DNA of 64,000 nt from Carya illinoinensis (Eukaryota > Streptophyta > Magnoliopsida > Fagales > Juglandaceae): contig NC_056767.1 of the NCBI RefSeq assembly GCF_018687715.1, positions 6,372,001 to 6,436,000 of the forward strand, written 5' to 3'. Below, one piece after another: positions 1-15,763 of the stretch. The notes under the pieces were generated by a model. It saw nothing but the letters and a program-made list of their open reading frames with translations, was not told the DNA's origin and did no database searches. Position 1 is the stretch's first letter, and each line of letters begins with the position of its first letter. Made by a program: the position numbers and the translations under genes.

Positions 1-1812
1 GTTAAAACTCTCTCTCTCTCTCTCTCACTAATCTCTCTCTCTTCTATTCATTCATGCTGAGATGGGACAAAAACCCTAGTAGCTAGGGAATGGTCGCCAT
101 CGAGTAATGGTACATGACAGCCTTTATCACTCCAATTCATTTGATGACCAAAGCATGCTGCATGCAGTAACTCTTAGTTGGTGTCCATAAACCAAAGTAT
201 ATATACAGCAACGTTAGAGTTTTAGGCAGCAGCTTTCAGCTGATGTGTCTGCTAAAGACTTGACGTTTTCAACAAATAGCAACGTTTCAGGATGAGACAA
301 ACATATGAGCGAGCTGCTTCTTGGGGCTGGGGGAAGGGGGCCCGGGCCATGCAATATTACAAGCTAAGGACAATGCATTATGCATGGAGACAGGCCGGTT
401 TGGTACTGCAATTTAGGAGTGAGATGAGATGGGATTAATCAATCTCTTAGGACCACTGCATTAACTTCGATCCATGCATGCAGGATAAATTGAAAGAGAA
501 ATATTTTAATTATAAAAATATTTTATAAATTAAATTATTTTTATAATAAAATAAATATTGTAACGTATGACATAAAATACGATTAATAAATAAATCTTTG
601 AGGACCACTCGTGCAACTTCATGGACAGAAAATGTTGTGCTACTGACGTTTGCTGCTATATATATCGACAGTAATTAAATTGAAAAGCTAGGCCAGTCTC
701 CACTCTAGAATATTCCAAGTACGTACTATATATATTGTATTGATCCCTTAATCTAAGTACGTACACTTGTCAGGATGATTAATATATATATATACACACA
801 CATAATGACATTCTGTACACGATCTTAGTTAGAACGAAAAAAGGTTTAAAAATAGAAAGTATTTTTTGTTTTATTATATGTAGTTTTATGAAAATCCATG
901 GGAATTTGACTGTCTTTGTCCTTGAATATACTTGAAATAAGATCTTTTTTATGAAAAGAACTTATAAAAATATCAAAGGAATACCTTGTGCATGCTTTGG
1001 CCTTTCATTTATTTATTTATTTTTAATACTAGCTAATTACTTTTCAAAGGTTTTTATATTATCAGTAGTCATGTTAAGTCCCATTTGCAATGAATTCCAT
1101 TTATGGGAATTGACAATATAATATTGGAGGTACAGTTTCTATTGCTCCTTAATTAATTTCATGGCCATGCATGTAGGTTTAGGCTACTTTTTCAACTTCC
1201 CATAAAAAGTTAAACATATATCAATATATTTTATATATTCAAACACATATCTTAACATATTTCATATATTCAAATGCATTTTAATAGGATCTATAAAATA
1301 CTACTATTTACAGATTAATTTAAATTATTTAAAATCACCTCAGTACCCAAATGCAATCTTAAATTTCATGGTGGTAGAGACTCACACAACTAGAGTCTCC
1401 AACTTTGCCACAAAATCATGATGCTGTGAGGTCTGATCATGGCTGACCTTGTAATTGAAAATGTGGCTTAGCAGGATCGAGGTGGTAGCTAGGAATCAAA
1501 ATGAAAAATCCAGGTCTTAATTACTTAAAAATCCAGGTGGAGCACTTCCCATATTTTCTTCAAAAAGAAGAATAATGATCCCTTCCACTTATAAAACCCT
1601 GCTTATCATGAAAATTCACAAATGGTTTGTATTTGGGAAGGAGAGATATTTGGTTCATAAAAAAATTTGATAAAATAAAATTCACAAGTTAATGTGAGTT
1701 GTTGTAGTGCATTAGATTGTAAAACTACTTTTTTATTATAAAATAAATTTAACGTATCATATATAATTTTTTTTTTCTAAAAAATGGGAAGTAAGAGCGA
1801 CTAGCATAACAA

Positions 1813-2262
1813 TCAAAGTTTTGAATACCGTACCGGAAGCCATATCGGTCAAGGCCTTGGAACGAAATATTTCGATACCGATTCAGTTTCGTGTACCGTT
1901 TCAGAATAGTCGATATATGAATAAATTATATATAAACATATATACATATATATATAAATTATATTTCAAAATAATAGTTTAGATATGAATAAATTATATA
2001 TAAAAATATATTTATATATATTATAAATAGTCTGATCTGAATTGGGGGTCAAAAAATGAGCTTGCAATTTGAAGAAATGAAAAAAGAAGAAGAAAAAGTT
2101 AAAGGTTGAAATATCATCTAATATGGGCAGGTACAGGCTGAAATATTAGTCAGTATTTGAAGCAGTACAAAATATAGGTAATACCCGTATTGAATCAGTA
2201 GTTGGTACAGTATATACCGGTCATACTGACCGATACAGTACGGTATTAAAAATATTGGTAAC
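1813..2262. mobile_element. Inverted-repeat (MITE-like) element with TACCG termini
   Basis: The left end reads TTTTGAATACCGTACCG and the reverse complement of the right end reads TTTTTAATACCGTACTG, so the segment has imperfect terminal inverted repeats of about 17 bp. The interior is AT-rich with several CCGGT/ACCG motifs in both orientations and no ORF. No clear target-site duplication was found. A non-autonomous DNA transposon is the likeliest reading; the superfamily is not assigned. Confidence 0.5.
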
Positions 2263-2738
2263 AACCCTTCCTGAGCGTGACTAATATTGGAACCATAGCA
2301 ACTGTTCCAAGGGCAAGCTCGTAACTATAGCACTTTCAAAATATCCCGCTGGTCCAAAACTCATCCCATGACCTAAAGGTCAAGCTTTACTATTACAAGT
2401 AGTTTTAGTTTATGTTTTGACTCGAATTCTTGACCTCGAAGTCATGAAATATTAACTTGTACTAACTAAACTACCACCTTAGTGGTGTATTATCACATAT
2501 GATCAAATCAATTTACAAAGATATCTCTATGAATATCCTCTTTAGAAAGTCCTAAAAAGATGGAGAAATAAACACAAAATGAGTGGAGGAGCAATTGGAA
2601 AATGCTACTTTACCTTCTTGGATTTGACTATTTGTATATTTTATTTTTTATATTTTTAAATATTTAGAAAAATTACTATTAACGAATTTGTTTCTTTTTT
2701 AAATAAAAAAAAGATTCACTAACATTCAAGTTTACAAA

Positions 2739-2912
2739 AGAAAAATGATATTTACAATCATAATTATGTAAGTATTGTGCAGTCTCTTTAAAAAAAATAA
2801 ATTAATATATAATCTATATAAAAAAATTAATTTTTTAATCATAAAGTTTATTCTTTTTTAAAATAATTATGTAATATTTATATATCCTATAATTATATAT
2901 AATATTAATCTT
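2739..2912. mobile_element. MITE family B copy
   Basis: The segment shares its order of motifs (AATGATATTTAC, CAGTCTCTTT, TTAATTTTTTAAT, CTTTTTTAAAATAATTA) with copies near 14161-14350, 51477-51650 and 63160-63335. The central TTAATTTTTTAAT lies between arms that are roughly complementary. It is a small non-coding element. Confidence 0.45.
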
Positions 2913-3692
2913 AGAAAAAAATGGGAGGATACAGTAACATCACCCTCAGCAATTAATTGTACATTTTCTGGTGCATGTGGGAAGAAATTGTACTAGAAAA
3001 GCAGGGAAGCTTCGGATGCATGCATGGAAATGACAGCTTCTCTTTAGCCCTTCAATTACGTCCGGCTGCACTTTTCTTGTCTTACTATCCACCAAAATCA
3101 TTGGGTACGATTCAATTGTTGGTCTCTTTCTTAGCCATTTTCACGTCTTGACTTGACTTGTTAATATTGTTTATGTTTAAACTAATTATGTCGAAAAAAC
3201 TAATTACAAATATAATTATGTATTAATATATATATTAATATAATATAATTAATTAAAAATTAAATTTTATTAAAAATAATATTAATTTAAATTTTAAATA
3301 TAAAAAAATTAATATTAATATAAAAATTAATACACAACTTTATTTGTATCTAATAAAAATCTTTTAGAGATATCAATTAATTGTTTAACAAATGGTGTAA
3401 AATTTAATTCATATGCCTATCCTTATCTTATTTGAAACAGAAAATATTCTATAAAAATAAATTTATAAATTAACATGATTTAAATTTAAAATTTATTTTT
3501 ATTATAAAATAGATGTAAAATATTGAACCGGGAGCGTCTCTCTCTCGTTTAGTGCGCGTGCCCTTGGGGAGTTCTCTCGTTTCCCTTTATCGTTTAATTG
3601 CGAAGGGGGACCAAGACTACTTAAATACAGTTGTAGTATCTTGTTTCTTTCGCTTCCCTCTCTGTCTCTGATCAGTATTTGTGTTTGCGACG

Positions 3693-5425
3693 ATGGAGAG
3701 TGGACTTCCTATGCTCAACTGTCTCTTGCAGCAAACGCTTAGAAGTCTATGTTCATGTTCAGATTCTTCCATTTCCTCAAAATGGGTGTACGCTGTTTTC
3801 TGGCGGATATTGCCTCGGAATTTCCCCCCACCTAAGTGAGAAAACTGATTACAGAACTAATAAATAAAAGCCCATGTGCATGATTATCTTAGTTTAGTTA
3901 GCTTAGTTCATGTTGCAAAGGCATGTAATCTTTAATGTCCTAGATCACATTGGTTTCTTCATTTCTTGCAGGTGGGAATATGGAGATAGTGCTCTTGATC
4001 GCTCCAAAGGAAACAAAAGGAATTGGTAAGATACTAGACTTAGTTGCAGAAGACCCATGTCTCAAATCTGGTTTCTAAGTGGCTTTTTCATCTTCTTGGT
4101 TTCAGGATTCTTGTGTGGGAAGATGGGTTTTGTGATTTCTTTGAATGTGAGAGAAATGGGAGTGGTTACATAAAGGGGAGGTTTGGGGCAGATGTCTTCT
4201 TCAAAATGTCTCATGAAGTGTACAATTTTGGAGAGGGGTGAGTGAAAGCTCATTATTAGGGGACAAGGAAAATTGGTAACTGAGAAAATTGATGAGTAAG
4301 CTGCATGGTTTCTGTGCTGCAGATTAATAGGGAAAGTTGCAGCAGATAATAGTCACAGATGGGTGTTTAGAGATGCTCCAAGTGATGGTGATCCAAGTTT
4401 TATCTCCTCCTGGAATGTAACCATTGAGCCTGTAAGGCAATCATATATAATTTTCTGCACCAGTATCAGTTCAAATGTAATTAAATTCTACCCCTTTTTC
4501 CTTCAAAACTGACTTTCTTGTGATTCTCTTGAATTATTCCTCCTCTTTAAAGCAACCCAGAGCATGGGAGTTTCAGTTCAATTCAGGCATTCAGGTTTGT
4601 ATCTTCACAAGATCATGAATAGAAATTCTCATTTGAACTACTCTCGGATCAAGCCCATTTTGCTTCATGAAATCATCTTATTTTTTTTACAGACAATTGC
4701 CATCATTTCTGTCAGAGAAGGCATAGTTCAACTGGGTTCATTTGATAAGGTATCTATCTAGCTGAGAATTTCGATCTTAATTCTTTCCCAAGATCGATAT
4801 CAAATTGCTAATATCTCTTCAGGTTGTGGAAGATCTCAATTTGGTGATCAGCATACAGAGGAAGTTCGGGTATCTCCAAAGCATTCCGGGTGTCTTCGCC
4901 ATCCAAAGACCATACCTTCCTATCCAACATCCATACGTCCTCAAACCCAATGCCCCAATGATAGAAAACCATGAAACAACTCTCTCCTTGTACGACAAAT
5001 GCCAATTAACAGGAGTGAAGAGACTGTTCGACGAAAAACCTGACTATTCTCCCCTAAAATCGATCAACTTGGGCTGGAACACTCCACAAAATGGCGTTGC
5101 AGGAGCACCCAACATTTGGTCAATTCCACCTCTTTCCCCTAACATGTCTTACAGCCTCGGAGCATTGCTAGCAAAGCTACCTTCAGTTCCATCATTCAAC
5201 GCTGTCGAAGCTCCAGAAACAGCTCTGCTCAACGACATCAACAGCAGAAGTGATGGAATTCAGATGCCCATCATAAAACAGGAGTCCTCCTGTCATATGG
5301 ATGGTGGTCAAGAAGAAAAAGTACCCATTTCCATGAACCAGAACTCAGAGCTAGGAAATGGATTAGCAGTGGAGTTGGGATTTAGACATCAAGGGAAGGA
5401 GAAAGTACCTTTAAATCCCAATTAA
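3693..5425 (+). CDS. bHLH-MYC_N / LHW-like N-terminal domain protein lacking a bHLH
   Basis: Seven exons join in frame: 3693-3835, 3972-4025, 4106-4237, 4323-4431, 4553-4594, 4693-4749 and 4823-5425, giving 379 residues, all with GT/AG borders. Residues from about 5 to 175 match the LHW-type bHLH-MYC_N domain: an early WVYAVFWR, then WILVWEDGFCDF, the aromatic-rich SHRWVF and the beta strand QTIAIISV. Plant proteins of this kind are often labelled 'WNK kinase-related', but no kinase motifs are visible. The C-terminal half, encoded by the last exon, is Ser/Pro-rich and shows neither a basic region nor a helix-loop-helix. The known bHLH relatives act in the nucleus as dimers, so a regulatory or partner-binding role is plausible but inferred. 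The start was chosen because the upstream frame is closed and the N-terminus (MESGLPMLNCLLQ) fits the family. Confidence 0.85.
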
Positions 5426-8400
5426 TTAGCATGGACAAGTTGCATTTATTGTCATGAAAAAAGATGGTTTGGGCACTGCAAAGCTGATTTTGTTGGCTGG
5501 TTGGTAGATCACCACTTTCCCCCTAATTATTTCATAGAGCTTTCGTTCAAAGTACTTAGCATAAACAGTTGTGCAATTCAATAACTCATCTTTCCATTTC
5601 ATCCAGTCTTATTTGCTGCAAAAAGGGACAAAAGAATGCAATCAGCATGATTGGTGCAATGAAAACAATATCATGCATGCTTGATGATAATTACATTGCA
5701 TGGATTCAGCTTAAACCCCATGTCTTTGTTATCATGATTGCTTCACAATCCTAATGAAAATGCCATCTCCTAATTTGATGGATCAAGTTGTGTGGCAATT
5801 TGGGCATGATCGATGGTGGGGTGTGAACCACTCCCAATGGTCTATCCCTTCTGGTCCCTGTAAAAGAAATGAGAGAAAGAAAAGCAGACAGACATATAAT
5901 TGAGTTTAGATGAAGTGTTGTATGCGACATTTAGTACCTAGCCCACCCGACACACTCCATGGTCCCCATCCTCCACTGTTTGATATTTTCTTTAATTCCC
6001 CTTTAATTCCACTGTTTGTTATGCAATATCCATGTGGCTCCCTTTGTTTTAGAAGAATCTATTATACCTATGTAATATTGGAAACATCATCTTTGAAATC
6101 ATGTAATCTTCTATAGGGCCACCTTATCATTTTATTTTATTTTACTTTATTAATCTACCATTATCGTCTCTTTAATTTTCCTAAGCTTAACTCTACTATC
6201 ATTTTACTATTACTTTTCTAATAAAAAAAAGATTTATCTAATTATAGCCATTGACGCATCGTTATTTATAGATTTGGTTTCCTCGTTTCTTAACTATTTT
6301 ACTTAAATTATTCTTGTGCATTGGGTGGGTGTATGACGTGTAAGAACCATCTCGATGTATTTATACCGTATATTATATACTCTCATCCTATTTTCATTTC
6401 ACTGTACTGATACAACAGAATCCATTAACTATTAGATCAACTCTTATTTTTTAAAATGACAAACCCAAGATATGATGGAATAAGAAAATGAAACGTACAT
6501 ACAACATATCCACTGTTCATGTGAAATAACTCGTGTACACCCTCTGAAATTAGCCCCCATCCCATGTATGCATCATGGTTCTTGATCATTTTTCTCAATT
6601 ATATTTTTGGGTAGTTACAAAACTATAGCATGATGAAGTCAGAAGTTGTGGATTGAAGCTATAAACATGGGTACAAGTGCACTCATTATGTTTTATTTTC
6701 TTTCCTAATCCCATGTTTCGGTGAACAGCCACAGCATTATCAGTGTATAGACAGGAAGAATACATGAAAAGGGCAACTCTTTTCTAAGTGGACCGCTATG
6801 TTCTCTTTGTAGGTCAACTTCTGGTGGTTGATGTGTTTCTATCAACCATAAATATATTGAAATATCCAACCCCTTCTCCAAGGCTAAGATAAGTTCTGCT
6901 GAAGGTCCTGATATTTTTTCTGCAGGGTATGGTACATAATACAATGGGGACCCCTTCTAGTTGAGAAATTTTCCATATTTTCTCCCTTTTTTTTCTTTTT
7001 AAAAAAAAGAATTCATAAATTTGCCATATGCCATATGCTATCACGCTTCATCTCATCTCGGTAGGGGCTATGGTGGATGTAGTTTACTTATCTTAGGTGG
7101 GCCACATAAAACTCACTACATTATCTCAACTCATCACTATTCATAAAGAACTCAACTTATTTCAACATCCAAACGGAGCGTTAAGTTATATGAATGAAAC
7201 GAGATAGTGTATTTGTTCTTGAATATGAAATTTAGGATGAAAAATACCATATTAGAGCACACGTACAAAATATATAAGAGATTGAGTCCCAACAATCCTC
7301 CTCTGTGGTCAAATACAGTGAAGAACAAGCTTGAAAGGCTTGGTTACCAATCCAAACAAACGATCCTCTTACTGTCCAAGAGACCAGGCATGGTACAAAA
7401 CCTCATCTTCATGTGGATCCTCTCACAGGTCCAAAAGACATTATATGTCATAACTTTTACCACATTTCATTTCACCCTCAACATAGAAGTGTTACGACTT
7501 AGGACACTATTTCCAATTTGATTAAAGATGCTATCATTTCAGTTTCTAGAAGGGAAGATTGAGATAAAATGGTACAACTTTGACCCCTTGGCATGTGGGG
7601 ATATCACAGGAGGAATTGTGGCCAAGAAATACTTGAAACATGATGGAAAGCATGAGCATTCCTTTGCTTTAACCAAAGGAGAATCAGATGAAAGTATCTC
7701 CACTTTGTGAAAAGCAGCAAGCACTTTAGCAACAAACACTTTTAACATTTTATCTTGTTCGGGACACATTCTAGGGTATAACAGAAATTGATCCTTCGTA
7801 TGCAGAAACGGAGGAAAAAAAAAAACTCCCTGTACTGTGTTCCACCACCCCGACCGATTTCTTCAGGTTTGACTCGTTGTCGGCGCGTGAGCCACACGTG
7901 TTTCCTTAGGTGCACGTAATTTCGTGCACCACTTGTTTCTAGTTTCTCCCCTCCTGATCTTCTTCTCTAATGAAGCACCCTCATCATACCTCCATCCAAT
8001 GATGAGGATAATCTTCTTTGTATATTGAATAAATATCCAATAAAGTAATTTGTTTCGAAAATATATATACACCTGAGGGGGCTACAGACACCTAAGGTAA
8101 TGCACAATCATAGCAATGGAAATCAATGGAGCACTGAAAATATTCTTTCGCAAAAACACAGGAATGGGTTAAAGACCGTTTAGATTCAGAGATGAGAAGA
8201 AATAATTTTAGATAAAAAATAAAAATTAAATAAAATATTATTATTATTATTTTTTAATTTAAAAAAGTTAAATTATTTATTACATTTTGTATAAGAATTT
8301 GAAAAAGTTGTAATGATGAGAAAAAATAAAACCCTTTCCAAATCCAAACGAGATTTAGAAGACCACTGTCTAGACGACCACTTTATGATCATGGTTCTAA

Positions 8401-8933
8401 CTACAGCCATTACTGGAAGATCATATAAAATCACCAATACTTCTGGAAAAAGACTTAAAACTTGTGTGAAAATTTGAATTGAAGCATTGAAATAATATAG
8501 TACCAAATGTTTTGACGACATTGCCGGTTTCCATGACAAGGCTCTGCTTCTGACTTCAGATCATCAAGCATTAGAATCTATGTAACTTATACCAAAGAAG
8601 AAATGGATGAAACTAGTAAACAAGCAAACTGCAAGCAGCATTGGAACATTAAAGCAATTCATTAAAGCCATGGCTGAATGACAAATTAAATTTACAGAGG
8701 ATAATGAAGACTGATAACAATCTGTCTATTGGTTGTTCAATTAAGCAGAAACAAATAGAGCCCTATATACACATAATATGTATCTAAATAATCTTTAAAT
8801 GGACCATCCATCTATTGGTATCTTAATGATGGACATTTGGGTACCAAGAAGGATAAATTAAGAATATCAAAAAGTACTGTGTGTGATTCTTTCATCATCC
8901 TTAACTTGTCACAGTTCCAGGTTGAACATCCAC
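5426..8933. other. Intergenic region
   Basis: About 3.5 kb between the 3' ends of two convergent genes. From 5426 to about 6120 it may include the 3' UTR of the upstream gene. A half MITE lies near 7093-7180 (ends ATCCAAACGG) and a full family A copy at 8172-8356. The segment 7207-7710 has two adjacent open stretches (104 and 60 codons) with a TTTCAG between them that resembles a splice acceptor; I do not recognise the product and do not call a gene. The rest shows nothing coding. Confidence 0.5.
8172..8356 (+). mobile_element. MITE family A copy
   Basis: The left end has TTTAGATTCAGAGATGAGA and the right end AATCCAAACGAG, enclosing AAATAAAATATTATTATT and TTATTTATTACATTTTGTAT. The same order recurs at least eight more times in this window in both orientations. 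It is a non-coding inverted-terminal element of about 185 bp. Confidence 0.6.
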
Positions 8934-11690
<2,757 letters not shown>

Positions 11691-11773
11691 GATTTTTCTT
11701 CCTTTCTTTTGGGTGTGAACGGCAGAAAAGGGAATCGGAGTTCGTGTGTGAGAAGCAAAGAGGGAATGGTGAG

Positions 11774-11780
11774 CTTTATA
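11774..11780 (-). promoter_or_regulatory. Candidate TATA box of the RD21-type gene
   Basis: TATAAAG on the minus strand, about 84 bp upstream of the ATG at 11690, leaving a short 5' UTR. The sequence downstream of it is purine/pyrimidine-mixed and free of other TATA candidates. Position and sequence support it; there is no transcript evidence. Confidence 0.6.
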
Positions 11781-12764
11781 ATGGAAAAGAATAGCCGTTC
11801 TGTTAACATATTTCTAGGGACAGGGAACGGTGGGCTTATTTATTTATTTTAGGAATATATATTTCTATATTGAAATGAAAAAAAAAAAAAAAAAAATCTA
11901 CTTTTTGATTAATAGATTAATATATAATTATATTTATAATTAAATTTTTTTATAAAATATTTTTATATAATTTATATATTTAAAATTTCATAAAATATAT
12001 ACAGCAGTTTTATATTTTTTCATATTATTAAAAAATATAAATTTACTATTTTATTTTCTTTTATTTTATATTGATATGTTAGATGTGGGACTACAGTACT
12101 TTTAAAATTTATATATAAAAGGAGACAATAAAAACTCGGTAGTTTTAAGCGTATAACCTTTTTTACGAGATTTTAGAATTCCGTTAAGAAATTAAAAAAT
12201 AGAATTTCAATGTAAGTTTTTTGAATATGAACTCAGGTTTCCAATTTATTTAAATTATAGTAAATTGAAAAGGAAAATATTATCTATATTTATAATTTTA
12301 TGCACATAATTCTATCTCCACATATTAATTATTAAAATAGAAAATATTTTATATTTTTAATTAAAAATTAAAAAACTGATAAAATAGAATACATATATAA
12401 TGCTTGATAATATAGGTCCATACAGCATTAATCAAAAAAAAAAAAAACAAAAGCAGTGATGGAAAAAGCGAAAATATCATTTTTATATTTAAAATAATTT
12501 TGATTTAAAAAAAAAATGTAATTTTAGAGCAGCCGCCAGACACGAAGCAGGAAAGCAACCCACGGGATTGGGGGGAAAATGGGTGCATTGAAAACGAGGT
12601 CACACTGAGACACTCTTTGTAGAACGCGTGGTGGAACAAGTAATGATTTCACCCACCATCATACATTGAACTGAGGACGGCCACGTAATCATAATGTATC
12701 CGCCATTGGGGGTGGTGGGTTACCAATGTTATACACGAGTAATGATATGTGAAGTAATTTTACT

Positions 12765-13035
12765 ATTTTTTTTTTATGTATTTTATCGATGTTATTAGTT
12801 AAAATAATTATTTTATATTAATTTTTTTATTATATATAATTATTTTTATCTATTTTTTATATATTTTATTAATATAATTAATTTAAATAATTAATTTATA
12901 TTAAAAAAAGATACAACCAATCATATTAATAAAATATACAAAAAAATATATAAAAATAACTACTTATAAAATTTTTATAAAATAAAAATAATGTATAAAA
13001 AATATATAAAAATAATTGAATATAAAATTTTTTAT
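12765..13035. repeat. AT-rich palindromic element (family F)
   Basis: Two arms, around TTTTTTATATATTTTATTAA and around TTAATAAAATATACAAAAAA, are near inverse complements. The right arm recurs at 62940-63050 (TTAATAAAGTATACAAAAAA). It resembles a decayed MITE. Confidence 0.4.
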
Positions 13036-14160
13036 TCGAAACACACGTGCAATTATTTTCTCGTGCCATTGTTTTTTTCTTTTCATTTTTAAGAAGACTA
13101 ATACTAGATCAATGTTGAACAGATATGTGCATTCATTTTAAAAAAATTATATTTTATTATTAAAAAAAATAATTTTTATATAGACTTTATATTTATTTAT
13201 TTTTTTAAAAAAATATATAATATTTTCATACTTTATGACTATAAATATCAATTTTTTTTTTAAAGTAAAGATAACCAATATATTTTTTAAATATTATCAA
13301 AGTGGGAGTGTTTTAAAGTCATACCCCAGCTGAAACTCAAATTCCAATTTTTTTTCTAACGCACACCGTTGCTATTCTTAATTATTTTGATACAAAATAT
13401 TAATCACTATTTATAAAAATGTATATATATATATAAAGATAAGATAAAATAAATAGTTTTAAAAATCCAATATCTTGATTTGATAATTACGAAAATCTAA
13501 TTAGTTGATTTGAGAATTATGTAATCAAATTAAATTATTAATTTAATATTATCTTTAACTGTTTGAATATGTTTGGTTTGAAATTTAGAATTTACTTAAA
13601 ATCAAAACAAAATTTAAAAACTTTTCTCAAAAGAAATATGGCCTAATTTTTCTATTTATTTTATAAAAAAGACTTTAATGGTTTATATATATATTTTACA
13701 TCTAAAAATACTTTTTATATAATTACCAAACAAGTGTAACACATTTAAAATGCTTTAAAGTTCAAATGTGTAATTACCAAACTGTAAAAAAAAAAAAAAA
13801 AAACATTTTAATTGTGGGATTTTTTGGTAAAGCAGATCAGACGTGTATGCACTTTGATCTGGATTTTCTAAAAGAGTGTTTAGCTTTAAGAGCGTCCCTC
13901 CATTTGACTCCCAGGTATTTTAGAATTTTTATTTTTTGATCTTTTTAAATATTTTTTTAATATATTTAAATATTTTAAAAAAATCAATACAATTGAGTGT
14001 ACAAGCTAACTTTATTCTTAGCTTTAATGGGTGCTCAAAATACTTTTTTTTATATATTTACCAAATTTGCAATATTTCTTTAAAAGAGCTTTAAAATTAC
14101 TAAAATCACTTTTTGAAAGTAATACTGCAACATAAATTATGCTAGAAAAATTACTGACTT

Positions 14161-14350
14161 CTCTCTAATTAATTTATAAATAAGAAATAATACTTTCAGT
14201 AGTGAGAATGTAAGTACCGTTTAATAATCTAAAAATAATAATAAATATGAAATTTATGTGAAAAGAAAATTAATTTTTTAATAGTAAACTCTACTTTTTT
14301 TATTAAAGTGACTAATTGCATATTTCTTAACTATACGTAGCATTACTCTT
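14161..14350. mobile_element. MITE family B copy
   Basis: Shares TTAATTTTTTAATAGTA and the terminal TACGTAGCATTACTCTT with the copy at 63160-63335 (TGTATGTAGCATTACTCTT). Non-coding and AT-rich. Confidence 0.45.
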
Positions 14351-14864
14351 TATAAATTTTCTATTACCTTTGGTTATAGATGAAACTGATGGCTTACTTG
14401 TTTGGGTTTTTTTATTTTTTGGGGTAGTATTGAGATGTGCACTGGCTTACTTGTATGTCTGCTTTGCTGACGAGAGTATTGCTCTAAAGCTTGCAATAGC
14501 CACAAATGTTTTAGGCACTCTTTGGGATATATAGGGTTTGGGGGACAAGTTACAAAAATAAATAATTTAGGAAGGGTCAAATACTAATTTTCATATAATT
14601 TATTTTATAAAAACACATTTAAAATTGGAACTTTCATATGATTTTAAAAATTTTGGAGGCCAACGCCCTTAGTAGTTCCGCCCCTACGAGGAGGGAGCAA
14701 GGAGGGATGCTCCCCTCTAAACAGATAACTAGGATGTAGATTGATGGATTTAATTTTTCAACATCCTAAGTTGATGTATTTATAATGTATTACGTTAACA
14801 AATATGGTTGTAGATAATAATATTCAAGACAAAGAATAATATTAGTTATTAAAAAAATGAGAAA

Positions 14865-15030
14865 TGTTTTATCTATAAAAGAGTTTCACATAAATAAATT
14901 TATAAACTGACATGACTTAATATAAAATGCTAGACTGTAAAGTTATTTTTATTGTAAAATAGATAAAATATATCATATAAAATTATGTCAATTTATAAGT
15001 TTACTTTTATAAAATCTGTTTGTAGATATT
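14865..15030. mobile_element. MITE family C copy
   Basis: Contains the family C order: GAGTTTCACATAAATAAATT, AAACTGACATGACTTAATAT, AATTATGTCAATTTATAAGT, GTAGATATTATAATA. Related copies lie at 29767-29945, 32081-32270, 35985-36178 and 50337-50520. The centre forms a weak hairpin. Confidence 0.5.
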
Positions 15031-15384
15031 ATAATACTTTAAAAAAAATACCCTATCGTGGTCAAGTCACTAGAATGAACGAGGATCCAACTTAATAGGA
15101 AAAAATGAAACTCACAAAATAAGCTAATTCGTAGCATTACAATATTCAATATGCTTTGAAGTCCATTAATAATCGAAAAATGATTTATACAAATTTCAAA
15201 TAGACATTCTACATAATTCCTTCATAAAAACGTCTAAAAAAACTAATTTTTTTAGTAGGACATATTTTTTTACAAAAAAAACTCGTGCGGAACTTGTATA
15301 TTTGAAGCTTATTGGTAAGAATCTCATCAAAAGTAGATGATTTTTCAAGTCTAATGAATTGGCTTAAGAAGTAGCCAAGATTAA

Positions 15385-15763
15385 AGCACTCCTAATGGTT
15401 TATGTATCCTATCTTTTTAAATATATTATCAAAACTCACTTATTTTATTTTATGTACTGACTTTTACAATATATCATTCATCAGTTTATCAATTTATTCT
15501 TTACATCATTTAAATGTTATATTATTTAATAGTTCGTTGGAAAAAATATACAAGGAGAAAAAACTATTGTGGGAGACAAAATACAAGAAAAGAGAAAAAC
15601 AAATATAATATTTTTACATTTGTGTACAGTTCTACATGTAGCATAACACTGTAGTAAAATAAAAAATAGATTTGAAAATACATGATCCGTTGGAGACAGT
15701 TTTGAATTACTTTTCTTCAAATTTTACATAAAATTAAATTATACAAAAATCATTAGGAGTGCT
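15385..15763. mobile_element. MITE family E copy 1
   Basis: A 379-bp element whose left end AGCACTCCTAATGGTTTATG matches the reverse complement of its right end, AGCACTCCTAATGATTTTTG. A second copy of similar length is at 59360-59752 with the same internal order. No convincing target duplication was seen, so the superfamily is left open. The overlapping short ORFs on both strands are by-products of the repeat. Confidence 0.7.

Larger units (their letters stand above)
1..3692. other. Intergenic region, mostly MITE debris
   Basis: No gene is supported here; the short ORFs lack codon structure. It holds a (CT)n tract at 10-26, an inverted-repeat element at about 1813-2262, family B MITE sequence at 2739-2912, and partial family C copies near 1650-1775 and 3435-3524. 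A CT-rich stretch from about 3530 (TCTCTCTCTCG and TCTGTCTCTG) precedes the first gene and is probably its 5' UTR or core promoter. Confidence 0.6.
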
